From Acidobacteriota bacterium (GTDB lineage Bacteria > Acidobacteriota > Vicinamibacteria > Vicinamibacterales > JAFNAJ01), in contig JAHDVP010000048.1 of the NCBI GenBank assembly GCA_023384575.1, positions 1 through 37,992 of the forward strand: a stretch of DNA of 37,992 nucleotides. Reading direction: 5' to 3'. The notes below the pieces were generated by a model that saw only the letters and a program-made list of their open reading frames with translations, did no database searches and had not been told where the DNA came from. The position numbers and the translations under genes are program-made. Shown here in pieces: positions 25,362 through 34,732 of this stretch (positions are counted from its first letter, which is position 1; every line of letters begins with the position of its first letter).

Positions 25362-26362
25362 TCCTGTATGAATTCGACTACGAGCAGCCGACGACTCTCG
25401 AGGAGGCGGTCGTCCAACTGAGGGCACTTGGCTCGTCCGCAGCCATCGCCGCTGGCGGAACCGACTTGCTGCCGAACATGCGTATCGAGGTCGTCCGGCC
25501 CTCGACGGTCGTGAGCCTTGGCGCGATCGATCCGGTGGCACCGGCTCGCCAACCCGACGGCGCCATCAGGATCGACGCGCTCACTCGCCTCGCGGCCATC
25601 GAGGAGTCGGCGCTGCTGCGCGCAGCGTTGCCCATGCTGGTCCAGGCCGCCAGCGCCGTAGGCAGCAACCAGATCCGGCAGATGGGAACGCTGGGCGGCA
25701 ATCTGTGCCAGGACACGCGCTGCCTCTGGTTCAACCAGAAGCACGACTATCAGTTCAAGGTTCCGTGCTACAAGCGCGGCGGTGACCTTTGCTACCCGTT
25801 TCCGACCAATCGCCCCGGCGTGTGCTGGTCGGTTCACATGTCCGACACCGCGCCGGCATTGATGGCGCTGAACGCACAGGTCGACATCCTCGGCGAGTCG
25901 GGGGCGCGGCGGATCGATCTCGAGAACCTGTACACCGGTGACGGCATCACGCCGGTCAATCTGACCGACGGCGAGATCATCGTGGCGATCGTCGTTCCGT
26001 CGCCCGCGCAGCGCACCGGGTGGGGCTACTGCAAGTCCGCACGTCGTGGCGGACTGGAGTTCGGGATTTCGGTCATGGCGGTCTCGGTCACCGCTACCGT
26101 TGATGGCCGGTGCAGTGCCGCGCGCATCTTCGTCAATGCGATCCGGGAGCGGCCGACCCGGCTGGTAGAGACCGAGCAGGCGCTCCTGGGGGCCTCGCTG
26201 GACGAAGCGACAGAGGCGCGCATTGCGGCCGTGGCTGCCAAGGAGATCAATCCGCTGCCGCATCACGGTTTCACGAAGAGCCACATCCGCGACGATTTCC
26301 GGATCAAGATCCGTCGTGCCTTGGGTGCAGCGTTCGCACGCACGCGCGACAACGTCAATTGA
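25358..26362 (+). CDS. hcrB: FAD and [4Fe-4S] subunit of a 4-hydroxybenzoyl-CoA-reductase-type Mo hydroxylase
   Basis: 334 residues. The FAD-binding domain shows AIAAGGTDLLPNMR (29-42) and GSNQIRQMGTLGGNL (102-116). Unlike most CoxM/XDH flavin subunits it carries a cysteine-rich insertion with Cys122, Cys137, Cys145 and Cys156 (Cys117 nearby). This matches the extra [4Fe-4S] loop of HcrB in 4-hydroxybenzoyl-CoA reductase, where the cluster passes electrons inward so that the enzyme works as a reductase. GGAG precedes the ATG by eight bases. It is the first of three subunit genes. Substrate assignment rests on this insertion and the neighbouring CoA ligase. Confidence 0.8.
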   Translation: MILYEFDYEQPTTLEEAVVQLRALGSSAAIAAGGTDLLPNMRIEVVRPSTVVSLGAIDPVAPARQPDGAIRIDALTRLAAIEESALLRAALPMLVQAASAVGSNQIRQMGTLGGNLCQDTRCLWFNQKHDYQFKVPCYKRGGDLCYPFPTNRPGVCWSVHMSDTAPALMALNAQVDILGESGARRIDLENLYTGDGITPVNLTDGEIIVAIVVPSPAQRTGWGYCKSARRGGLEFGISVMAVSVTATVDGRCSAARIFVNAIRERPTRLVETEQALLGASLDEATEARIAAVAAKEINPLPHHGFTKSHIRDDFRIKIRRALGAAFARTRDNVN

Positions 26363-26375
26363 AGGAGCCGCTGCC

Positions 26376-26894
26376 ATGCTCAAGAGGGTGATGCAGAAGA
26401 TCAAGGTGGCACGACCGAGGATCGTCGAGCTGTGCGTCAACGGTGCCTCGCGTTACGTGTCGGTGCAGCCGCGCAATTTCCTCGTGGACGTGTTGCGGGA
26501 AACGCTGGGGTTGACTGGGACGAAGGCCGGTTGCGAGCAGGGAACCTGCGGCGCGTGCACGGTGCTGGTCGACGGGCGCCCCGTGTTGTCATGTCTCACC
26601 CTCGCGGCGGATTGCGAGGGCAAGGATATCCGCACGGTCGAGAGCCTGATGGAAGGCGGGAACATGAGCAGTATCCAGAAGGCGTTCCTCGACCAGGGAG
26701 CGGTGCAATGCGGCTTCTGCACCCCGGGAATGCTGATGTCGATCACTGCGCTGCTCGAGAGCAACCCCAAGCCGTCGGTCCCGGAAATCAAGAAGGCGCT
26801 CGAGGGCAATCTGTGCCGCTGTACCGGATACAACAAGATCATGGCCGCCGTGCTGCAGGCGTCCGACCAGGGCGTTACGCCCCTCATGAAATAG
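26376..26894 (+). CDS. hcrC: [2Fe-2S] small subunit of the Mo hydroxylase
   Basis: 172 residues; ATG preceded by GAAGGAG. The plant-ferredoxin-type cluster is bound by Cys53, Cys58, Cys61 and Cys73 (GCEQGTCGACTV, then LSC), the second by Cys112, Cys115, Cys147 and Cys149 (CGFCTPGM, NLCRCTGY). This is the standard electron-transfer subunit of the xanthine oxidase family. It lies 13 bases after the flavin subunit and 25 bases before the Mo subunit. Confidence 0.9.
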   Translation: MLKRVMQKIKVARPRIVELCVNGASRYVSVQPRNFLVDVLRETLGLTGTKAGCEQGTCGACTVLVDGRPVLSCLTLAADCEGKDIRTVESLMEGGNMSSIQKAFLDQGAVQCGFCTPGMLMSITALLESNPKPSVPEIKKALEGNLCRCTGYNKIMAAVLQASDQGVTPLMK

Positions 26895-26919
26895 CCATCT
26901 GGCTCTCGGAGTCGCTCTC

Positions 26920-29301
26920 ATGGATCAATTGAGGTACGTCGGCAAGAGCTACGCCCGCAGGGACGGCCCTGACAAGGTCACGGGCCGCGCCATGTATACG
27001 CAGGACGTCAAGCTGCCGGGAACCCTGGTCGGAAGGGTCCTGCGCAGCCCGCACGCTCACGCGCGCATCGTCCGTATCGACACGTCCAGGGCGCGGGCGC
27101 TCCCGGGCGTGAAAGGCGTCATCACGATCGACGACAGCAAGGGCATCAAGCACGGGTTCGTCGAGACGCCGCGCTATCCGCCCGACCAGGAGGTCCTGGC
27201 GCGCGAGCGGGTTCGTCATGTGGGCGAGGAGATTGCCGCAGTGGCGGCCACCGACGAAGTCATTGCCCAGCGGGCGATCGATCTGATCGAGATCGAGTAC
27301 GAAGTGCTGCCCGCCGTGTTCGACCCCTTCGAGGCGATGGCGCCCGGCGCGCCGGAAATCCATCCCAGCCATCCGAAAGTCAGGAGCGAGGTGCCCTACT
27401 CGAATATCGGTGGGCGCACGGCGACCGGTTGGGGTGACGTGAGCAAGGGCTTCGAGGAGGCGGACTACGTTCGGGAGGACCGCTTCGAGAGCCATCTGCG
27501 CACGCACGGCTATCTCGAACCCCAAGTGACGCTTGCCCATTGGGAGAGCGGCAAGCTGAACGTCTGGACCTCGTCGATGGGCGCCTTCGTCAAGCGCGCC
27601 AAACTGGCGCGGGTGCTGGATCTGCCCTATTCCGCGGTGCGCGTGCACAAGGCATATGTCGGCGGTACGTTCGGCGGCAAGATCGACCTGTATTCGCACG
27701 AATACTGTGCCGCTCGCCTTTCGATGCTCACCGGGTTGCCGGTGAGGATCGTTGCCACGCGTGAGGAGATCTTCTCGGCGTACCGGCACGGCCAACCGCT
27801 GGTGATGGAGGTCAAGACCGGGGTGCGCAAGGACGGGACGATCGTTGCCCAGCAGGTCCGGACGATCAACAACTCGGGCGCCTATCGGGGCAGTGGCGTC
27901 GTGGTGATCTTCCTCGGCTGGGGATTCACCATGCTTCCGTACCGGATACCGAATCTTGCCTACGAAGGGTTGTCGGTCTACACGAACAACCCGGTGCGCG
28001 CCCCGCAGCGTGGCCACGGTTGCCCGCAGATCCGCTTCGCGATCGAAGCGCAACTGGATCACATCGCCGAGGACCTCGGAATCGATCCGGTGACCATCCG
28101 ACTGCGCAATGCCCGTCGGCCATGGGAGGAGCTTCCCAACGGTGACAACGTCCACGAGGCGGGGTTGATCGAATGCATCAAGGTGGCCGCCGAGAAGTCC
28201 GGTTTTTCCGCCAAGTACGGGCGCGGCCGCAATGAAAAGCAGACGCTGCGCCGTGGCATCGGTATGGGAGTCAGCTCGTATTTCGGTGGCTCCCTGATCT
28301 ACCCGAACGGCTCCGGCGTGATCGTCAAGATGGCTGATGACGGTTCAGTGACGGTGCTCACCGGGGCGATCGACGTGGGGCAGGGTTCGGAGACCGTGAT
28401 CTCGCAGATCGTGGCTGAGGAGTTGTCCTTGCCGATGGAGGACGTGAAGATCATCTCGTCCGACACCGATACGACACCCCAGGACATCGGTGCGTGGATC
28501 AGCGGGATGACCTACGTGACCGGCAACGCGGCCCGGCAAGCCGCCGGGAACGCGCGCAACAAGATGCTGGAACTGGTGGCCGAGCGATTCGAGTGCCCGG
28601 TCGAGCATCTGCGTGTGAGCGACAAGGCCGTCTATCACTATCTGGATCGGGATCGCAGGATGTCCTACCAGGAGATCATTGCGCTCAGCGTGGCCACCAG
28701 GCGCGGCGACACCATCATCGGCGAGGGCTTCTGGCGGACCATGCGCGACGAGCCGGCCCATCCGAGCCTGGCCTCGACCAAGGGGCGTTGGAGCGAGAAC
28801 TACGCATTCAGTTGCCAGGTGGCCGAAGTCGAAGTCGATACCGAGACCGGCGAGGTGCGGCTCACCCGTGCCGTCACGGTTCACGACTGCGGCTTCCCGA
28901 TGAATCCGGCACTCGTGAGCGGACAGGTCGACGGGCAGGTTTCGATGGCGCTCGGACACGCGTTTCTCGAGGAAGTGATGATGAAGGACGGATACACGCT
29001 GAATCCGACCTGGCTCGACTACCGGATGCCGACCATCCACGAGATAGCCGAATCGGAAGACGCGGAAGTCATCACCGAGCAGTACACGGTTGGCAAGGCA
29101 TTTCGGGTGAAGGAGGTCGGCGAGGGGCTCGTCTCGGGGATTCTCGCCGCGATCGCCAATGCGGTATACGACGCGACCGGCGTGCGGATGTACTCGACGC
29201 CGTTCTCTCCAGAGAAGATCCTCAGGGGGTTGCGCCACCTGCAGCGTGAGTCTCGCGAGAAGGCGGCGACGAAGCAGGCCGGCGAGGGCGTGACAATCTA
29301 G
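26920..29301 (+). CDS. hcrA: Molybdopterin large subunit of the 4-hydroxybenzoyl-CoA-reductase-type hydroxylase
   Basis: 793 residues of the xanthine oxidase family Mo subunit. The N-terminal domain opens with GPDKVTGRAMYTQDV, the Mo-binding part has GGTFGGK (248-254) and RAPQRGHG, then DVGQGSET, and the catalytic glutamate is probably Glu735 in KEVGEGLVSG. Length and order fit HcrA/CoxL-type subunits. With its partners it should remove a phenolic hydroxyl from a hydroxybenzoyl-CoA, or hydroxylate a related ring. Cofactor maturation genes flank the operon (xdhC divergent, yqeB/yqeC downstream). The exact substrate is not readable. Confidence 0.88.
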   Translation: MDQLRYVGKSYARRDGPDKVTGRAMYTQDVKLPGTLVGRVLRSPHAHARIVRIDTSRARALPGVKGVITIDDSKGIKHGFVETPRYPPDQEVLARERVRHVGEEIAAVAATDEVIAQRAIDLIEIEYEVLPAVFDPFEAMAPGAPEIHPSHPKVRSEVPYSNIGGRTATGWGDVSKGFEEADYVREDRFESHLRTHGYLEPQVTLAHWESGKLNVWTSSMGAFVKRAKLARVLDLPYSAVRVHKAYVGGTFGGKIDLYSHEYCAARLSMLTGLPVRIVATREEIFSAYRHGQPLVMEVKTGVRKDGTIVAQQVRTINNSGAYRGSGVVVIFLGWGFTMLPYRIPNLAYEGLSVYTNNPVRAPQRGHGCPQIRFAIEAQLDHIAEDLGIDPVTIRLRNARRPWEELPNGDNVHEAGLIECIKVAAEKSGFSAKYGRGRNEKQTLRRGIGMGVSSYFGGSLIYPNGSGVIVKMADDGSVTVLTGAIDVGQGSETVISQIVAEELSLPMEDVKIISSDTDTTPQDIGAWISGMTYVTGNAARQAAGNARNKMLELVAERFECPVEHLRVSDKAVYHYLDRDRRMSYQEIIALSVATRRGDTIIGEGFWRTMRDEPAHPSLASTKGRWSENYAFSCQVAEVEVDTETGEVRLTRAVTVHDCGFPMNPALVSGQVDGQVSMALGHAFLEEVMMKDGYTLNPTWLDYRMPTIHEIAESEDAEVITEQYTVGKAFRVKEVGEGLVSGILAAIANAVYDATGVRMYSTPFSPEKILRGLRHLQRESREKAATKQAGEGVTI

Positions 29302-29329
29302 CGGAACCGGCGGATTGAAATCGGGCTTC

Positions 29330-30157
29330 GTGAGCAAGGTCACTCCCGCGATCGACCCGGTCGTGCTGATCCGCAGTGCCGGGGAGATGGCGAGCGGGAT
29401 CGCGTGGTGCCTGTACATGGCGAACCTGCGGCGTATCTGCATGGTCGACCTCGACATGCCGTTGTGCGTCCGACGCACGGTCGCGTTCTGTACGGCCCTC
29501 GGGAGCGGATCGGCGAGCGTCGAGGGCGTTCACGCGATCGCCGCCCGTTCCGGGGAGGACATTCTTGCGGCGTGGCGCGATGGGTACCTTGCCGTGATGC
29601 GGGTGAGCGACTGGCAGGCCGTGCAGCAGATCCGACCGGCGGTGGTCGTCGACGCGATCATCGCCAAGCGCAACATCGCGACGCGAATCGCCGACGCGCC
29701 GCTGGTGATCGGGCTGGGGCCGGGATTCGTCGCCGGCAGTGACTGCCACCTGGTCGTCGAGACCCATCGTGGCCATCATCTGGCGCGTATCCTCGAGCGA
29801 GGAAGTGCTCAGCCCAACACCGGCACGCCCGGAGACATCGCAGGATTCACCGCCGAGCGGGTATTGCGGGCGCCGCGCGACGGGTGCTTCGAAACCCGAC
29901 ACGTCATCGGCGATCGTGTCTCGAAGGGGGAGGTCGTCGGCTCGGTCGAGGGTGTCACGATTACTGCAGGCATCGATGGGATCGTCCGCGGCCTGATTGG
30001 ATCCGGAACGGTCGTCACGGCCAGGCTGAAACTCGGGGACATCGATCCTCGCGGCAGCATCGAGCATTGCCACACGATCTCCGACAAGGCGCGGGCCCTC
30101 GGTGGCGCCGTGCTCGAAGCCATCATGCGCCACGCCAACCGGGGCCTCGCCGCGTGA
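29330..30157 (+). CDS. yqeB: YqeB (EF2563-type) maturation protein for selenium-dependent Mo hydroxylases
   Basis: About 275 residues with the family N-terminus VVLIRSAGEMASGIAWCLYMANLRRICMVD-like pattern (Rossmann start), the DARI-like VVDAIIAKRN segment, GLGPGF, and a C-terminal biotinyl-like hammerhead (GVTITAGIDGIVRGLIGSG). YqeB is one of the marker proteins of selenium-dependent molybdenum hydroxylase systems. The start is uncertain: GTG 29330 is chosen, and a TTG at 29315 is also possible. Its stop overlaps the GTG of yqeC. Its presence beside an Hcr-type enzyme is unusual. Confidence 0.78.
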   Translation: MSKVTPAIDPVVLIRSAGEMASGIAWCLYMANLRRICMVDLDMPLCVRRTVAFCTALGSGSASVEGVHAIAARSGEDILAAWRDGYLAVMRVSDWQAVQQIRPAVVVDAIIAKRNIATRIADAPLVIGLGPGFVAGSDCHLVVETHRGHHLARILERGSAQPNTGTPGDIAGFTAERVLRAPRDGCFETRHVIGDRVSKGEVVGSVEGVTITAGIDGIVRGLIGSGTVVTARLKLGDIDPRGSIEHCHTISDKARALGGAVLEAIMRHANRGLAA

Positions 30158-30933
30158 ATCTGCCCTCGAACATGACCTTGGCGAGTTCCCGGGTCATCGC
30201 CCTTTGCGGGGGCGGTGGCAAGACGTCGTTGATGCTCGCGCTCGCCGCGGCGTTCGCGGCGCAGGGTGAGAAGGTTCTGGTGACCACTACGACACGGATG
30301 GCTGTCGACGAGATGGCCGATCTCCCGGCCTCGGCCGAAGTCGTGGACGCCTCGGGTGTCGGCGCGCTGGCGGGCCATTCGCGCACCCCGGTCATGGCGT
30401 ATCACCACGTCGATGCGGTTTCGGGCAAGGTGATCGGTTATCCGCCCGCGACCATCGACCAGTTGAGCGCGATGGGCGTCTTCGACCGGGTGCTCGTCGA
30501 GGCCGATGGTTCGGCTCGTCGGCCGCTCAAGGCACCCGCCTCCCACGAACCGGTATTCCCGGCAAGCGTTGACGCGGTGGTGATGGTGGCCGGGGCGAGC
30601 GGACTGGGCCGCCCGCTGGACGATCAGAGTGTGTTTCGTGCCGGGTTGTGGTCGCGACGGACCGGAGTCGCCATCGGCGATACGGTCACTCCAGAATCGC
30701 TGGCGGCAATGGTCGTGCATCCGCAGGGGCTCGCCCAGGGCGCGCCACAGGGTGTGCGGCGCGTGCTGTTCGTCAACCAGTGTGACGAAGTGGCGGACCT
30801 CGCGGCGGCGATGCGGGTGATCGCGAGCCTGCGCGAGCGGGTCGCCACACCGCCGCACTGCGCGGTTCTCGGTCGCCTGAAACCGGACACACAGGTTCTT
30901 CATCGCACCTGCTTCGAGGAGCTTGCCGAATGA
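30154..30933 (+). CDS. yqeC: YqeC-type putative selenium-hydroxylase accessory protein
   Basis: About 259 residues from a GTG overlapping the yqeB stop (GTGA); ATG 30172 is an alternative. It has a P-loop-like CGGGGKTS near the N-terminus, VTTTTRM, a conserved DRVLVEADGSARRPLKAPASHEPVFP-type region and a late FVNQ-like NKxD segment, typical of YqeC. The family is a presumed NTPase partner of YqeB in maturation of Mo hydroxylases with a labile selenium ligand. MocA is not in the window; XdhC is. Confidence 0.8.
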   Translation: MNLPSNMTLASSRVIALCGGGGKTSLMLALAAAFAAQGEKVLVTTTTRMAVDEMADLPASAEVVDASGVGALAGHSRTPVMAYHHVDAVSGKVIGYPPATIDQLSAMGVFDRVLVEADGSARRPLKAPASHEPVFPASVDAVVMVAGASGLGRPLDDQSVFRAGLWSRRTGVAIGDTVTPESLAAMVVHPQGLAQGAPQGVRRVLFVNQCDEVADLAAAMRVIASLRERVATPPHCAVLGRLKPDTQVLHRTCFEELAE

Positions 30934-30948
30934 TGCGAAGGAGCCCCG

Positions 30949-32541
30949 ATGCCCGGTGAAGCCATCGATTGCACCAGTCGGCTCAACGCGACGGACCTGA
31001 TTCTCGGGCCCGCCCTTGCGGACGGACGCCATCAGGACACCGCACTTGTGTGTGGCGAGACGGCGGTCGCGTTCGGCGAACTGGACAGTTGGTGCAATCG
31101 CGTCTCGAATGCGCTGGCCGCGCGAACCACGGTGGGCGATCGTGTCCTGATGCTGCTCAAGGACAGCCCGTTGTTCGTGGCCGCGTTTCTCGGCATCATG
31201 CGTGGCGGTCGCGTTGCCGTGCCGCTGAATACGCGACTCGCGCCGCGCGATCTGGCCTATGTTCTGCAGCACAGCGAAGCGGCGGCGGTGCTCGTCGACG
31301 CGGACTTCCTGCCCGTCTATCGGGAAGCGACCGCGATCGCGTCATGGTCGCCTGCGCACGTGGCCGTGCACCGACTGGCCGGCGCCGGGTTCGACTCGCT
31401 CGACCAATGGATCGATGGCGAGACGCCGCATGCCGAGAGTCGTGCGATGAGCGCCGACGAGATGGCTTTCTGGTTGTATTCCTCCGGAACGACCGGGACC
31501 CCGAAGGCGGTGATCCACACCCACGGTTGCGTGAGCGCAGGCGACGCCTACATGCGTGCATTGGGGCTGGCCCCCGGTGAACGCGTATTCGCCTCGTCGA
31601 AGCTGTTCTTTGCCTTCGCGCTTGGCCACACCGTCCTCGGAGGCTTGCGCGCCGGGGCCACGGTCATCCTGTGCCAGGACTGGCCCGATCCGGCCAGGGT
31701 CGCCGACATCGTGGAGCGTCATCGCCCGAGCGTCATGCTCAGTGTGCCCACGATGCTCAGGAACCTGCTGCGCGACGGTTTCGCCGACCGTGCCGGCTTT
31801 CGCTCGGTCCGGATCTATCTGTCGGCTGGGGAGGCGTTGCCGGCCGGACTGTACGAGCGATGGCTGGCACAGACCGGCGTTCCAGTCATCGAGGGAATCG
31901 GTGCCAGCGAGACGATCTTCATGTTCATTTCCGGGATGCTTGCGGACCACCGTCCGGGCGCGACCGGAAAGCCGGTCTCGTATGCGCAGGTCAGGCTTCT
32001 CGACCGCTTCGACCGGCCGATCACGGATCCCGATGTGCCCGGAACCGCGTGGGTGAAGATGCCTTCGCTGTGTCGGGGCTACTGGAAGGAACCCGAGAAG
32101 ACCCTGGCCGCGTTTCGTGATGAATGGTTCTGCACCGGCGACACGTTCAGCGTCGACTCCGACGGCTGGTGGTATCACCAGGGGCGCAGCGACGATCTGC
32201 TGAAGATCTCCGGTCAATGGGTGAGTCCAGCGGAGATCGAACAGGTCGCGACCGCAGTGCCGGGGGTTCTGGAAGCGGCTGTGGTCGGTGTCGAGAACAG
32301 CGACGGACTCGTCAGGATGACGCTGTTCGTGGTCACGGCCGCCGACATCCCGGAAGGTACGCTGGCGCGAACCCGGTTGAAGGAAGCCATCACACAGACC
32401 CTGAGTTCGACCCTGTCGATCTACAAGTGCCCGCGCGACATCCGGTTCATCGAGGAGGTTCCGCGCACGGCGACCGGAAAGGCGCAGCGCTTCCTGCTGC
32501 GACGCGTTGCGCTGCAGGAAAACGCGCGGTGCGAAACGTAA
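30949..32541 (+). CDS. Benzoate-CoA-ligase-type acyl-CoA synthetase
   Basis: 530 residues of the ANL superfamily, a length typical of benzoate- and hydroxybenzoate-CoA ligases. The P-loop is YSSGTTGTPKAV (about 177), followed by FFAFALGHT, SAGEALPAG, EGIGASE and the hinge GRSDDLLKISGQWVSPAEIE; the catalytic lysine is in RTATGKAQR near the C-terminus. It activates an aromatic acid with ATP and CoA. Placed between the Hcr-type hydroxylase and a Liv-type importer, it likely makes the CoA ester reduced by the hydroxylase. AAGGAG precedes the ATG. Confidence 0.87.
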   Translation: MPGEAIDCTSRLNATDLILGPALADGRHQDTALVCGETAVAFGELDSWCNRVSNALAARTTVGDRVLMLLKDSPLFVAAFLGIMRGGRVAVPLNTRLAPRDLAYVLQHSEAAAVLVDADFLPVYREATAIASWSPAHVAVHRLAGAGFDSLDQWIDGETPHAESRAMSADEMAFWLYSSGTTGTPKAVIHTHGCVSAGDAYMRALGLAPGERVFASSKLFFAFALGHTVLGGLRAGATVILCQDWPDPARVADIVERHRPSVMLSVPTMLRNLLRDGFADRAGFRSVRIYLSAGEALPAGLYERWLAQTGVPVIEGIGASETIFMFISGMLADHRPGATGKPVSYAQVRLLDRFDRPITDPDVPGTAWVKMPSLCRGYWKEPEKTLAAFRDEWFCTGDTFSVDSDGWWYHQGRSDDLLKISGQWVSPAEIEQVATAVPGVLEAAVVGVENSDGLVRMTLFVVTAADIPEGTLARTRLKEAITQTLSSTLSIYKCPRDIRFIEEVPRTATGKAQRFLLRRVALQENARCET

Positions 32542-32567
32542 TAGTCAACCAAAGAGAGGAGTGAGAC

Positions 32568-33740
32568 ATGGGCTTCATCAGGAGTCTTCTCGGATTGACC
32601 GCCGCGGGGGTTTCCGCGTTTGCTCTTGCGCAGGCCCCTCTGAAGATCGGGGTTATCGCGGAGATGACCGGGGCGCAGGCCGAATACGGTCTGCAGATAA
32701 CCAACGGCATCAAGCTGTATCTGAGCGAGCACGGCGACACCGTGGCCGGTCGCAAGATCGAACTCGTGATCAAGGACGTCGGCGGCCCGAATCCGGAAGT
32801 CGCCAAGCGGATCGCACGGGAGTTGATCGCGCGTGACAAGGTCGAGGTCCTGGCCGGGTTCGGATTCAGCCCGAATGCGCTGGCGGTCGCGCCGATCGCG
32901 ACCGAAGCGCAGGTGCCGATGGTCGTGATGAACGCTGCGACGTCGATTATCCCGTTGCGCTCGCCGTACATCATTCGCACTTCGTTCACGCTGGCGCAGG
33001 GCGCGATGGGCATCGCGAAATGGGCCGCGAAGAACGACCTCAAGCGCGTCTTCATCCTGTACGCCGACTACGCGCCGGGTAACGACGCGAAGAACCAGTT
33101 CCGCAAGACGTTCGTGGAGGCCGGTGGCGAGATCCTCGGCGAGATCGGGGTTCCGTTGAAGAACCCGGAGTTCGGTCCGTACATGGAGCGCGTGAAGGAC
33201 GCCAGGCCGGACGCGGTGTTCATGTGGTTCCCGTCGGGTGAACTGGCGACCGCCCTGGTCCGGGCCTTCCGCGAGCGTGGCCTGGAAAAGGCCGGCATCA
33301 AACCTTTGGGCACCGGCGATGCCGTCGACGACATGTTCGTCAATTCGATGGGAGAAGCGGCGCTCGGCCTGATCACGGCGTCGCATTATTCGATCGCACA
33401 TGACTCGCCGAAGAACAAGGCCTTCGTGGCCAGATACCAGAATCTGTTCGGTACGACCATTCGGCCGAACTTCATGGCGGTGGGTGGTTACGACGGCATG
33501 GCCGTGATTCACGGCGCGCTGAAGCAACTCGGCAACTCGTTCGGTGGCGAGCGCGCCGTTGCAGCCATGAAGGCGATGAAATTCGAGAGCCCGCGCGGCC
33601 CGATCTCATTCGACAACGACCGCGACGTGGTCCAGGACATCTACATCCGGAAGGTCGAGCGGCGTGGCGGCGAACTCTACAGCATCGAATTCGACAAGCT
33701 GCCGAACGTCAAGGATCCGGGCAAGGAGTCCTCGAAATAG
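32568..33740 (+). CDS. livK: ABC transporter substrate-binding protein, LivK/aromatic-acid type
   Basis: 390 residues with a Sec signal peptide cleaved near ALAQ (residues 20-23) and the type I periplasmic-binding fold (LKIGVIAEMTG, YGLQITNGIKLYL). The sequence NAATSIIPLRSPYIIRTSF is usual for HAAT-family proteins that bind aromatic acids as well as branched amino acids. It leads the transport genes livHMGF. Hydroxybenzoate-type ligands are inferred from neighbours. Confidence 0.88.
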   Translation: MGFIRSLLGLTAAGVSAFALAQAPLKIGVIAEMTGAQAEYGLQITNGIKLYLSEHGDTVAGRKIELVIKDVGGPNPEVAKRIARELIARDKVEVLAGFGFSPNALAVAPIATEAQVPMVVMNAATSIIPLRSPYIIRTSFTLAQGAMGIAKWAAKNDLKRVFILYADYAPGNDAKNQFRKTFVEAGGEILGEIGVPLKNPEFGPYMERVKDARPDAVFMWFPSGELATALVRAFRERGLEKAGIKPLGTGDAVDDMFVNSMGEAALGLITASHYSIAHDSPKNKAFVARYQNLFGTTIRPNFMAVGGYDGMAVIHGALKQLGNSFGGERAVAAMKAMKFESPRGPISFDNDRDVVQDIYIRKVERRGGELYSIEFDKLPNVKDPGKESSK

Positions 33741-33862
33741 GGCGAGACGGGGCTCGGATCGATCGTTGCTTGGCGAGGTCGCGATGCGTCGCCCGCCGCG
33801 TTCGGACGCTCGGTGACTGACGACTTGGCCGGATCGCGGCCGCAGGGGCAGGTGAAGCGCAA

Positions 33863-34732
33863 ATGGTGAGCGTACTGTTCGATGGGCTGGCCTACGGCAT
33901 GCTCCTGTTCCTGATGGCCGTCGGTCTTTCGATCACCATGGGCCTGATGAATTTCGTCAACCTGGCTCACGGCGTGTTCGCGATGGTCGGCGGTTACGTG
34001 GCGATCCTGGCCATGAACGGCGCCGGTCTGGGTTTCGGCGTGGCGCTGCTGCTCGCCTTTGCTGCTGCCGCGGCGGCCGGCGCGATCATGGAGATCCTGT
34101 TCTTTCGCCGGCTCTTCACTGCCCACGCCCTGGACCAGGTGTTGGTGACGGTCGGCGTGGTCTTCGTCGCGGTCGCGGTGGCGACCTATTTCTTCGGCCC
34201 GACGATGCAACTGTTCCAGCCGCCGGAATATCTGGAAGGCCGGTGGCGATTGGCGGGCTTCGAAGTGCCCCGCTATCGCCTCTTCCTGATCGTCGCTGGG
34301 CTGCTGGTACTCGGTGGCTTGGGGTTGATCCTCAACCGCACCCGCCTGGGTGCAATGGTGCGTGCCACGGTCGACAACCGGCGGGTTGCGCAGGGTACGG
34401 GGATCGACGTCCAGCGCCTGTTCTTCCTGGTCTTCTCGTTCGCCTGCGGGATCGCGGGGCTCGGAGGCGCATTGAGCCTGGGCATGCTCAGTCTCGAGCC
34501 GTCGTATCCATTGAAGTACATGGTCGAGTTCCTGATCGTTGTCAGCGTGGGTGGGGCGGGCACGATCATCGGGCCGTTCGTCGCCGCACTGATGGTGGGT
34601 CTGGTCGACGTGGCCGGAAAGTACTATCTCCCGGAGACCGGAACCTTTCTCGTCTACGTTGTCATGATCGTGGGACTGCTGCTGCGTCCGTACGGTCTGG
34701 TTCCGCGTCCGGGGCTGGTCGTATGGCGGTAG
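33863..34732 (+). CDS. livH: ABC transporter permease, LivH type
   Basis: 289 residues, about eight membrane helices, with the LivH start LFDGLAYGMLLFLMAVGLSITMGLMNFVNLAHG and a late VSVGGAGTIIGPFVAALMVG segment. It is separated from livK by 122 bases with no clear gene, and overlaps livM by 10 bases. With LivM it makes the transmembrane channel. Confidence 0.92.
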   Translation: MVSVLFDGLAYGMLLFLMAVGLSITMGLMNFVNLAHGVFAMVGGYVAILAMNGAGLGFGVALLLAFAAAAAAGAIMEILFFRRLFTAHALDQVLVTVGVVFVAVAVATYFFGPTMQLFQPPEYLEGRWRLAGFEVPRYRLFLIVAGLLVLGGLGLILNRTRLGAMVRATVDNRRVAQGTGIDVQRLFFLVFSFACGIAGLGGALSLGMLSLEPSYPLKYMVEFLIVVSVGGAGTIIGPFVAALMVGLVDVAGKYYLPETGTFLVYVVMIVGLLLRPYGLVPRPGLVVWR

